Source: Auanema rhodensis (Eukaryota > Nematoda > Chromadorea > Rhabditida > Rhabditidae). From it: 64,000 bases of DNA. Within the stretch, counting starts at the first letter, position 1, and every line of letters starts with the position of its first letter. The stretch covers positions 8,380,131-8,444,130 of the forward strand of contig OZ059894.1 of the NCBI GenBank assembly GCA_964057225.1, in the 5' to 3' direction. The position numbers and the translations under genes are program-made. The notes under the pieces are model-generated. The model worked only from the letters and a program-made list of their open reading frames with translations. It was not told the DNA's origin and did no database searches. Shown here piece after piece: positions 19,654 to 28,279 of this stretch.

Positions 19654-19689
<36 letters not shown>

Positions 19690-19709
19690 GCCTATTGCGC
19701 CACGGAAGC
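19638..19709 (-). tRNA. trnN-GUU: tRNA-Asn(GUU), copy 29
   Basis: Consensus sequence; repeats the copy 26 unit 789 bp on. Confidence 0.95.
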
Positions 19710-19896
19710 ACATATATTCAACAATCTAGACTTGTGAAGTTTCTACTTTTGTTTTAGATCAGTCAATGATCCATATTTTCTCATATTTTGCTCTATCTTA
19801 TCCAATCCTTCTAGAAAATTTATGAATGAGATCGTAAGTAGATGAAATAAAATTTTAATTTTGCTTAATTGGAACTGTGGAAATCAAAAATATTTC

Positions 19897-19912
19897 GCTC
19901 CCGGGTGGGCTC

Positions 19913-19948
<36 letters not shown>

Positions 19949-19968
19949 GCCTATTGCGCCACGGAAGC
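19897..19968 (-). tRNA. trnN-GUU: tRNA-Asn(GUU), copy 30
   Basis: Consensus sequence; repeats the copy 27 unit 789 bp on. Confidence 0.95.
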
Positions 19969-20167
19969 ACATATAGTCAACAATCTAGACTTGTGAAGTT
20001 TCTACTTCTGTTTTAGATCAGTCAATGATCCATATTTTCTGATGTTCTGGTCTTTCTTATCCAATCCTTCTAGAAAATTTATGAATGAGATCGTAAGTAG
20101 ATGAATTAAAATTTTAATTTTGCTCAATTTGAAGCTTAATTTGAACTGTGGAAACCAAAAATATTTC

Positions 20168-20183
20168 GCTCCCGGGTGGGCTC

Positions 20184-20219
<36 letters not shown>

Positions 20220-20239
20220 GCCTATTGCGCCACGGAAGC
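20168..20239 (-). tRNA. trnN-GUU: tRNA-Asn(GUU), copy 31
   Basis: Consensus sequence; repeats the copy 28 unit 789 bp on and begins a 1331-bp pentamer. Confidence 0.95.
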
Positions 20240-20426
20240 ACATATATTCAACAATCTAGACTTGTGAAGATTCTACTTTTGTTTTAGATCAGTCAATGAT
20301 CCATATTTTCTCATATTTTGCTCTATCTTATCCAATCCTTCTAGAAAATTTATGAATGAGATCGTAAGTAGATGAAATAAAATTTTAATTTTGCTTAATT
20401 GGAACTGTGGAAATCAAAAATATTTC

Positions 20427-20442
20427 GCTCCCGGGTGGGCTC

Positions 20443-20478
<36 letters not shown>

Positions 20479-20498
20479 GCCTATTGCGCCACGGAAGC
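20427..20498 (-). tRNA. trnN-GUU: tRNA-Asn(GUU), copy 32
   Basis: Consensus sequence; 259 bp step. Confidence 0.95.
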
Positions 20499-20697
20499 AC
20501 ATATACTCAACAATCTGGACTTGTGAAGTTTCTACTTCTGTTTTAGATCAGTCAATGATCCATATTTTCTGATGTTCTGGTCTATCTTATCCAATCCTTC
20601 TAGAAAATTTATGAATGAGATCGTAAGTAGATGAATTAAAATTTTAATTTTGCTCAATTTGAAGCTTAATTTGAACTGTGGAAATCAAAAATGTTTC

Positions 20698-20713
20698 GCT
20701 CCCGGGTGGGCTC

Positions 20714-20749
<36 letters not shown>

Positions 20750-20769
20750 GCCTATTGCGCCACGGAAGC
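20698..20769 (-). tRNA. trnN-GUU: tRNA-Asn(GUU), copy 33
   Basis: Consensus sequence; 271 bp step. Confidence 0.95.
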
Positions 20770-20956
20770 ACATATAGTCAACAATCTAGACTTGTGAAGT
20801 TTCTACTTCTGTTTTAGATCAGTCAATGATCCGTATTTTCCCAAGTTCTGCTCTTTCTTATCCAATCCTTCTAGAAAATTTATGAATGAGATCGTAAGTA
20901 GATGAAATAAAATTTTAATTTTGCTTAATTGGAACTGTGGAAACCAAAAATATTTC

Positions 20957-20972
20957 GCTCCCGAGTGGGCTC

Positions 20973-21008
<36 letters not shown>

Positions 21009-21028
21009 GCCTATTGCGCCACGGAAGC
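20957..21028 (-). tRNA. trnN-GUU: tRNA-Asn(GUU), copy 34, T-stem wobble variant
   Basis: The T-stem 3' half reads CCACT instead of CCACC, giving a G-U pair. Copy 39 shares the change, which marks the 1331-bp duplication. Confidence 0.9.
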
Positions 21029-21227
21029 ACATATACTCAACAATCTAGACTTGTGAAGTTTCTACTTCTGTTTTAGATCAGTCAATGATCCATATTTTCT
21101 GATGTTCTGGTCTTTCTTATCCAATCCTTCTAGAAAATTTATGAATGAGATCGTAAGTAGATGAATTAAAATTTTAATTTTGCTCATTTTGAAGCTTAAT
21201 TTGAACTGTGGAAATCAAAAATGTTTC

Positions 21228-21243
21228 GCTCCCGGGTGGGCTC

Positions 21244-21279
<36 letters not shown>

Positions 21280-21299
21280 GCCTATTGCGCCACGGAAGC
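21228..21299 (-). tRNA. trnN-GUU: tRNA-Asn(GUU), copy 35
   Basis: Consensus sequence; 271 bp step. Confidence 0.95.
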
Positions 21300-21498
21300 A
21301 CATATAGTCAACAATCTAGACTTGTGAAGTTTCTACTTCTGTTTTAGATCAGTCAATGATCCATATTTTCTGATGTTCTGGTCTTTCTTATCCAATCCTT
21401 CTAGAAAATTTATGAATGAGATCGTAAGTAGATGAATTAAAATTTTAATTTTGCTCAATTTGAAGCTTAATTTGAACTGTGGAAACCAAAAATATTTC

Positions 21499-21514
21499 GC
21501 TCCCGGGTGGGCTC

Positions 21515-21550
<36 letters not shown>

Positions 21551-21570
21551 GCCTATTGCGCCACGGAAGC
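21499..21570 (-). tRNA. trnN-GUU: tRNA-Asn(GUU), copy 36
   Basis: Consensus sequence; repeats the copy 31 unit 1331 bp on. Confidence 0.95.
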
Positions 21571-21757
21571 ACATATATTCAACAATCTAGACTTGTGAAG
21601 ATTCTACTTTTGTTTTAGATCAGTCAATGATCCATATTTTCTCATATTTTGCTCTATCTTATCCAATCCTTCTAGAAAATTTATGAATGAGATCGTAAGT
21701 AGATGAAATAAAATTTTAATTTTGCTTAATTGGAACTGTGGAAATCAAAAATATTTC

Positions 21758-21773
21758 GCTCCCGGGTGGGCTC

Positions 21774-21809
<36 letters not shown>

Positions 21810-21829
21810 GCCTATTGCGCCACGGAAGC
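21758..21829 (-). tRNA. trnN-GUU: tRNA-Asn(GUU), copy 37
   Basis: Consensus sequence; repeats the copy 32 unit. Confidence 0.95.
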
Positions 21830-22028
21830 ACATATACTCAACAATCTGGACTTGTGAAGTTTCTACTTCTGTTTTAGATCAGTCAATGATCCATATTTTC
21901 TGATGTTCTGGTCTATCTTATCCAATCCTTCTAGAAAATTTATGAATGAGATCGTAAGTAGATGAATTAAAATTTTAATTTTGCTCAATTTGAAGCTTAA
22001 TTTGAACTGTGGAAATCAAAAATGTTTC

Positions 22029-22044
22029 GCTCCCGGGTGGGCTC

Positions 22045-22080
<36 letters not shown>

Positions 22081-22100
22081 GCCTATTGCGCCACGGAAGC
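22029..22100 (-). tRNA. trnN-GUU: tRNA-Asn(GUU), copy 38
   Basis: Consensus sequence; repeats the copy 33 unit. Confidence 0.95.
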
Positions 22101-22287
22101 ACATATAGTCAACAATCTAGACTTGTGAAGTTTCTACTTCTGTTTTAGATCAGTCAATGATCCGTATTTTCCCAAGTTCTGCTCTTTCTTATCCAATCCT
22201 TCTAGAAAATTTATGAATGAGATCGTAAGTAGATGAAATAAAATTTTAATTTTGCTTAATTGGAACTGTGGAAACCAAAAATATTTC

Positions 22288-22303
22288 GCTCCCGAGTGGG
22301 CTC

Positions 22304-22339
<36 letters not shown>

Positions 22340-22359
22340 GCCTATTGCGCCACGGAAGC
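22288..22359 (-). tRNA. trnN-GUU: tRNA-Asn(GUU), copy 39, T-stem wobble variant
   Basis: Same CCACT T-stem change as copy 34, 1331 bp away. Confidence 0.9.
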
Positions 22360-22558
22360 ACATATACTCAACAATCTAGACTTGTGAAGTTTCTACTTCT
22401 GTTTTAGATCAGTCAATGATCCATATTTTCTGATGTTCTGGTCTTTCTTATCCAATCCTTCTAGAAAATTTATGAATGAGATCGTAAGTAGATGAATTAA
22501 AATTTTAATTTTGCTCATTTTGAAGCTTAATTTGAACTGTGGAAATCAAAAATGTTTC

Positions 22559-22574
22559 GCTCCCGGGTGGGCTC

Positions 22575-22610
<36 letters not shown>

Positions 22611-22630
22611 GCCTATTGCGCCACGGAAGC
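22559..22630 (-). tRNA. trnN-GUU: tRNA-Asn(GUU), copy 40
   Basis: Consensus sequence; repeats the copy 35 unit. Confidence 0.95.
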
Positions 22631-22829
22631 ACATATAGTCAACAATCTAGACTTGTGAAGTTTCTACTTCTGTTTTAGATCAGTCAATGATCCGTATTTT
22701 CCCAAGTTCTGCTCTTTCTTATCCAATCCTTCTAGAAAATTTATGAATGAGATCGCAAGTAGATGAATTTAAACTTTATTTTTGCTCAATTTGAAGCTTA
22801 ATTTGAACTGTGGAAACCAAAAATATTTC

Positions 22830-22845
22830 GCTCCTGGGTGGGCTC

Positions 22846-22881
<36 letters not shown>

Positions 22882-22901
22882 GCCTATTGCGCCACGGAAG
22901 C
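22830..22901 (-). tRNA. trnN-GUU: tRNA-Asn(GUU), copy 41, acceptor variant
   Basis: The acceptor 3' strand reads CAGGAGC instead of CGGGAGC, giving a C-A mismatch near the base of the stem. The spacer on its left is also unusually diverged. Confidence 0.85.
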
Positions 22902-23100
22902 ACATATGGTCAACAATCTAGACTTATGAAGTTTCTACTTCTGTTTTAAATTAGTCAATAATCCATATTTTCTGATGTTCTGGTCTATCTTATCCAATCC
23001 TTCTAGAGAATTTATGAATGAGATCGTAAGTAGATGAATCAAAATTTTAATTTTGCTTAATTTGAAGCTTAATTGGAACTGCGGAAACCAAAAATATTTC

Positions 23101-23116
23101 GCTCCCGGGTGGGCTC

Positions 23117-23152
<36 letters not shown>

Positions 23153-23172
23153 GCCTATTGCGCCACGGAAGC
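23101..23172 (-). tRNA. trnN-GUU: tRNA-Asn(GUU), copy 42
   Basis: Consensus sequence; 271 bp step. Confidence 0.95.
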
Positions 23173-23359
23173 ACATATACTCAACAATCTAGACTTGTGA
23201 AGTTTCTACTTCTGTTTTAGATCAGTCAATGATCCATATTTTCTGATGTTCTGGTCTATCTTATCCAATCCTTCTAGAAAATTTATGAATGAGATCGTAA
23301 GTAGATGAAATAAAATTTTAATTTTGCTTAATTGGAACTGTGGAAACCAAAAATATTTC

Positions 23360-23375
23360 TCTCCCGGGTGGGCTC

Positions 23376-23411
<36 letters not shown>

Positions 23412-23431
23412 GCCTATTGCGCCACGGAAGC
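23360..23431 (-). tRNA. trnN-GUU: tRNA-Asn(GUU), copy 43, terminal-pair variant
   Basis: The last base of the acceptor stem is A instead of C, so the terminal G-C pair is lost. Confidence 0.85.
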
Positions 23432-23618
23432 ACATATATTCAACAATCTAGACTTGTGAAGTTTCTACTTCTGTTTAAGATCAGTCAATGATCCGTATTT
23501 TCTGATGTTCTGGTCTTTCTTATCCAATCCTTCTAGAAAATTTATGAATGAGATCGTAAGTAGATGAATCAAAATTTTAATTTTGCTCAATTTGAACTGT
23601 GGAAACGAAAAATATTTC

Positions 23619-23634
23619 GCTCCCGGGTGGGCTC

Positions 23635-23670
<36 letters not shown>

Positions 23671-23690
23671 GCCTATTGCGCCACGGAAGC
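23619..23690 (-). tRNA. trnN-GUU: tRNA-Asn(GUU), copy 44
   Basis: Consensus sequence; 259 bp step. Confidence 0.95.
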
Positions 23691-23889
23691 ACATATACTC
23701 AATAATCTAGACTTGTGAAGTTTCTACTTCTGTTTTAAATTAGTCAATAATCCATATTTTCTGATGTTCTGGTCTATCTTATCCAATCCTTCTAGAGAAT
23801 TTATGAATGAGATCGTAAGTAGATGAATCAAAATTTTAATTTTGCTTAATTTGAAGCTTAATTGGAACTGTGGAAACCAAAAATGTTTC

Positions 23890-23905
23890 GCTCCCGGGTG
23901 GGCTC

Positions 23906-23941
<36 letters not shown>

Positions 23942-23961
23942 GCCTATTGCGCCACGGAAGC
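23890..23961 (-). tRNA. trnN-GUU: tRNA-Asn(GUU), copy 45
   Basis: Consensus sequence; 271 bp step. Confidence 0.95.
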
Positions 23962-24148
23962 ACATATACTCCACAATCTAGACTTGTGAAGTTTCTACTT
24001 TTGTTTTAGATCAGTCAACGATCCATATTTTCTGATGTTCTGGTCTTTCTTATCCAATCCTTCTAGAAAATTTATGAATGAGATCGTAAGTAGATGAAAT
24101 AAAATTTTAATTTTGCTTAATTGGAACTGTGGAAACCAAAAATATTTC

Positions 24149-24164
24149 GCTCCCGGGTGGGCTC

Positions 24165-24200
<36 letters not shown>

Positions 24201-24220
24201 GCCTATTGCGCCACGGAAGC
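24149..24220 (-). tRNA. trnN-GUU: tRNA-Asn(GUU), copy 46
   Basis: Consensus sequence; 259 bp step. Confidence 0.95.
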
Positions 24221-24419
24221 ACATATATTCAACAATCTAGACTTGTGAAGTTTCTACTTCTGTTTAAGATCAGTCAATGATCCGTATTTTCTGATGTTCT
24301 GGTCTTTCTTATCCAATCCTTCTAGAAAATTTATGAATGAGATCGTAAGTAGATGAATCAAAATTTTAATTTTGCTTAATTTGAAGCTTAATTTGAACTG
24401 TGGAAATCAAAAATGTTTC

Positions 24420-24435
24420 GCTCCCGGGTGGGCTC

Positions 24436-24471
<36 letters not shown>

Positions 24472-24491
24472 GCCTATTGCGCCACGGAAGC
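24420..24491 (-). tRNA. trnN-GUU: tRNA-Asn(GUU), copy 47
   Basis: Consensus sequence; 271 bp step. Confidence 0.95.
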
Positions 24492-24690
24492 ACATATAGT
24501 CAACAATCTAGACTTGTGAAGTTTCTACTTCTTTTTTAGATCAGTCAATGATCCGTATTTTCCCATGTTCTGCTCTTTCTTATCCAATCCTTCTAGAGAA
24601 TTTATGAATGAGATCGTAAGTAGATGAATCAAAATTTTAATTTTGCTTAATTTGAAGCTTAATTTGAACTGTGGAAATCAAAAATGTTTC

Positions 24691-24706
24691 GCTCCCGGGT
24701 GGGCTC

Positions 24707-24742
<36 letters not shown>

Positions 24743-24762
24743 GCCTATTGCGCCACGGAAGC
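24691..24762 (-). tRNA. trnN-GUU: tRNA-Asn(GUU), copy 48
   Basis: Consensus sequence; 271 bp step. Confidence 0.95.
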
Positions 24763-24949
24763 ACATATAGTCAACAATCTAGACTTGTGAAGTTTCTACT
24801 TCTGTTTTAGATCAGTCAATGATCCATATTTTCTGATGTTCTGCTCTTTCTTATCCAATCCTTCTAGAAAATTTATGAATGAGATCGCAAGTAGATGAAA
24901 TAAAATTTTAATTTTGCTTAATTGGAACTGTGGAAACCAAAAATATTTC

Positions 24950-24965
24950 GCTCCCGGGTGGGCTC

Positions 24966-25001
<36 letters not shown>

Positions 25002-25021
25002 GCCTATTGCGCCACGGAAGC
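24950..25021 (-). tRNA. trnN-GUU: tRNA-Asn(GUU), copy 49
   Basis: Consensus sequence; first of three successive 259-bp steps. Confidence 0.95.
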
Positions 25022-25208
25022 ACATATAGTCAACAATCTAGACTTGTGAAGTTTCTACTTCTGTTTTAGATCAGTCAATGATCCATATTTTCTGATGTTC
25101 TGCTCTTTCTTATCCAATCCTTCTAGAAAATTTATGAATGAGATCGTAAGTAGATGAAATAAAATTTTAATTTTGCTTAATTGGAACTGTGGAAACCAAA
25201 AATATTTC

Positions 25209-25224
25209 GCTCCCGGGTGGGCTC

Positions 25225-25260
<36 letters not shown>

Positions 25261-25280
25261 GCCTATTGCGCCACGGAAGC
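25209..25280 (-). tRNA. trnN-GUU: tRNA-Asn(GUU), copy 50
   Basis: Consensus sequence; 259 bp step. Confidence 0.95.
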
Positions 25281-25467
25281 ACATATAGTCAACAATCTAG
25301 ACTTGTGAAGTTTCTACTTCTGTTTTAGATCAGTCAATGATCCATATTTTCTGATGTTCTGGTCTATCTTATCCAATCCTTCTAGAAAATTTATGAATGA
25401 GATCGTAAGTAGATGAAATAAAATTTTAATTTTGCTTAATTGGAACTGTGGAAACCAAAAATATTTC

Positions 25468-25483
25468 GCTCCCGGGTGGGCTC

Positions 25484-25519
<36 letters not shown>

Positions 25520-25539
25520 GCCTATTGCGCCACGGAAGC
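25468..25539 (-). tRNA. trnN-GUU: tRNA-Asn(GUU), copy 51
   Basis: Consensus sequence; 259 bp step. Confidence 0.95.
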
Positions 25540-25738
25540 ACATATAGTCAACAATCTAGACTTGTGAAGTTTCTACTTCTGTTTTAGATCAGTCAATGAT
25601 CCATATTTTCTGATGTTCTGGTCTTTCTTATCCAATCCTTCTAGAAAATTTATGAATGAGATCGTAAGTAGATGAATTAAAATTTTAATTTTGCTCAATT
25701 TGAAGCTTAATTTGAACTGTGGAAACCAAAAATATTTC

Positions 25739-25754
25739 GCTCCCGGGTGGGCTC

Positions 25755-25790
<36 letters not shown>

Positions 25791-25810
25791 GCCTATTGCG
25801 CCACGGAAGC
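25739..25810 (-). tRNA. trnN-GUU: tRNA-Asn(GUU), copy 52
   Basis: Consensus sequence; begins the terminal 530-bp dimers. Confidence 0.95.
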
Positions 25811-25997
25811 ACATATATACAACAATCTAGACTTGTGAAGTTTCTACTTTTGTTTTAGATCAGTCAATGATCCATATTTTCTCATATTTTGCTCTATCTT
25901 ATCCAATCCTTCTAGAAAATTTATGAATGAGATCGTAAGTAGATGAAATAAAATTTTAATTTTGCTTAATTGGAACTGTGGAAATCAAAAATATTTC

Positions 25998-26013
25998 GCT
26001 CCCGGGTGGGCTC

Positions 26014-26049
<36 letters not shown>

Positions 26050-26069
26050 GCCTATTGCGCCACGGAAGC
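25998..26069 (-). tRNA. trnN-GUU: tRNA-Asn(GUU), copy 53
   Basis: Consensus sequence; spacer of the TTTTCTCATATTTTG subtype. Confidence 0.95.
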
Positions 26070-26268
26070 ACATATACTCAACAATCTGGACTTGTGAAGT
26101 TTCTACTTCTGTTTTAGATCAGTCAATGATCCATATTTTCTGATGTTCTGGTCTATCTTATCCAATCCTTCTAGAAAATTTATGAATGAGATCGTAAGTA
26201 GATGAATTAAAATTTTAATTTTGCTCAATTTGAAGCTTAATTTGAACTGTGGAAACCAAAAATATTTC

Positions 26269-26284
26269 GCTCCCGGGTGGGCTC

Positions 26285-26320
<36 letters not shown>

Positions 26321-26340
26321 GCCTATTGCGCCACGGAAGC
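26269..26340 (-). tRNA. trnN-GUU: tRNA-Asn(GUU), copy 54
   Basis: Consensus sequence; repeats the copy 52 unit 530 bp on. Confidence 0.95.
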
Positions 26341-26527
26341 ACATATATTCAACAATCTAGACTTGTGAAGTTTCTACTTTTGTTTTAGATCAGTCAATGA
26401 TCCATATTTTCTCATATTTTGCTCTATCTTATCCAATCCTTCTAGAAAATTTATGAATGAGATCGTAAGTAGATGAAATAAAATTTTAATTTTGCTTAAT
26501 TGGAACTGTGGAAATCAAAAATATTTC

Positions 26528-26543
26528 GCTCCCGGGTGGGCTC

Positions 26544-26579
<36 letters not shown>

Positions 26580-26599
26580 GCCTATTGCGCCACGGAAGC
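26528..26599 (-). tRNA. trnN-GUU: tRNA-Asn(GUU), copy 55
   Basis: Consensus sequence; repeats the copy 53 unit 530 bp on. Confidence 0.95.
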
Positions 26600-26798
26600 A
26601 CATATACTCAACAATCTGGACTTGTGAAGTTTCTACTTCTGTTTTAGATCAGTCAATGATCCATATTTTCTGATGTTCTGGTCTATCTTATCCAATCCTT
26701 CTAGAAAATTTATGAATGAGATCGTAAGTAGATGAATTAAAATTTTAATTTTGCTCAATTTGAAGCTTAATTTGAACTGTGGAAATCAAAAATGTTTC

Positions 26799-26814
26799 GC
26801 TCCCGGGTGGGCTC

Positions 26815-26850
<36 letters not shown>

Positions 26851-26870
26851 GCCTATTGCGCCACGGAAGC
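26799..26870 (-). tRNA. trnN-GUU: tRNA-Asn(GUU), copy 56, last intact copy
   Basis: Consensus sequence. Beyond it the spacer diverges within about 50 bp. Confidence 0.95.
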
Positions 26871-26971
26871 ACATATACTCAACAATCTAGACTTGTGAAG
26901 TTTCTACTTCTGTTTTTGATAATCTGTATTTTCATATATTCTGCTCTATGTTATCGAATCCTTTTGTTACC

Positions 26972-27009
26972 ATAACAGCCGTACGCGCTGTTTATCGCGC
27001 CACGGAAGC
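26972..27009 (-). pseudogene. tRNA-Asn remnant at the array edge
   Basis: Only the 5' half survives: acceptor strand, D-arm and the start of the anticodon arm, with several substitutions. The T-arm is gone. It marks the decayed right boundary of the array. Confidence 0.8.
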
Positions 27010-27214
27010 GTATTTTTCCAGTTTTTCATATTATTCTATATTTTTTTGCTATGCTTAAATATCTAATTGATCTCGTATTTTCCGAAAAAAAAGGAACATC
27101 ACATATAATTTTTATTGAATTTTCAAATTTTAGAATTGTATACATCTATGACCGAGAAGCGGTTGAAGGCCTCTTCAAGCGAAACTGTTATATACATTTC
27201 TTGATTTTTCTTGC

Positions 27215-28279
27215 TCAGAAGCTTGTTTCCCGGTAGGGTACACCTTCACTTGATGACTGCGTGTAGATGTCGTCCTCTGCTTGGCTTCCTCCTTCCTCTT
27301 CTTCTTCTTCTCTGTTATATTCTCCAGTCAAACGTTTTCTATAAGTCATATATTTTGTTCTACAATTAGTCGTATTTGCTTGTAACAAACATAGATCTTA
27401 TTGTTTAGCATGCAAAAATAAATAAGTTATTTACAACTGTTGTATAAAAATATCCTTGTAATTATACTTTCTTCATTCTTTGGTACAAAAGTTAGACTGA
27501 AAAGATTATTGATGACGTGCTCCATACTAAGTGTAATGTTTGTAAATAACAAATTTTAAAGCGTCATGGTTAATGCACACAAGGACAAGTTAGCATGCTA
27601 AATTACAGAACACATACTGAGGCTCGTCGTACCACCAACTTTCGAATTGATCAATGAAATTGAGTATTTTTGACCTGTAATGATATAAGCATGCCATCAG
27701 TATTTATTATAAACATTTAATTTCATAAAATAGTATGGTTACTATAGATATAAGTTTGTTGTGAGGTGAGCTGAGAGGTTAAACAGTTAAATAAGTGTAA
27801 TCCATATTGAGGTTAAATTAAAAATGAGTATATAAAACGTTTGTTACCTTAAATCTTCGTTATACATTGCCTGACTAAGTTCTCCACGAATTATGTGAGC
27901 TTCATCTCGCATTTTCTGCTTTTCTCGTTTTATATCAGCCAATAATGTTTGTATGAGCTCAATATTCTGTTCATCATTTTCCATTCGCATAATATCCTAT
28001 AAAATACTTTTGAATTTTAATATGAAATAAGCTCTTATATTCACCTCCAGTTCATTGATTTTTTTCTTCAAGGTTTGAGTTAGTTTTCTCAAGTGATCAT
28101 ATCTTTTATCGATATATTGTAAGCGATCCTGGAACTGAAATACAAACACTTATTGAAGGTTTTTTTTCACTTTCCATGTTTCTCTTATTCTCTACCTGAA
28201 GCGTATTATGGTACTTAACCACGGCTCTGCACAGCCGTGGTCTATCTTCTTCGTCGTACAAGACTTCTTCAACACTCAT
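27215..28279 (-). CDS. Small coiled-coil protein with intermediate-filament-like end motifs
   Basis: Five exons join in frame: 28196-28279, 28045-28134, 27848-27996, 27618-27674 and 27215-27359, giving 174 residues. Residues about 29-100 are charged heptad-like helix. The segment FQDRLQYIDKRYDHL recalls the start of an intermediate-filament rod (LNDRLASYIDKVRFLE type), and TYRKRLTGEYNREEE near the C terminus recalls the rod-end TYRKLLEGEE motif. The middle of the rod (coils 1B and 2) is far too short for a normal filament protein of about 400-600 residues. The tail is acidic and Ser-rich. It could be a minimal filament-related protein or an unrelated coiled-coil adaptor. No membrane segment. 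Every intron is GT-AG. Confidence 0.6.

Larger units (their letters stand above)
15524..26871 (-). repeat. tRNA-Asn tandem array, right part (43 units)
   Basis: Forty-three more units in the same orientation as the left part. Spacings alternate between 259 and 271 bp in patterns that repeat, giving higher-order repeats of 530, 789 and 1331 bp. Spacers differ by scattered substitutions, while the tRNA sequence is nearly constant. The array ends near 26871, where the spacer decays into unique sequence. Confidence 0.95.

Noticed and set aside
184..26342. Dozens of near-identical 72-79 codon minus-strand reading frames, one per array unit
   Set aside because: Each starts 1-2 bases upstream of a tRNA and reads through the tRNA and its AT-rich spacer. 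Conservation is explained by the tRNA and repeat, so these are not proteins.
1..26871. CRISPR-like or simple satellite reading of the array
   Set aside because: The unit is 259-271 bp with a foldable tRNA and spacers that are themselves repeats; there is no unique-spacer pattern.
26875..26975. A 57th intact tRNA at the array edge
   Set aside because: Only the 5' half is present, with no T-arm; recorded as a remnant.
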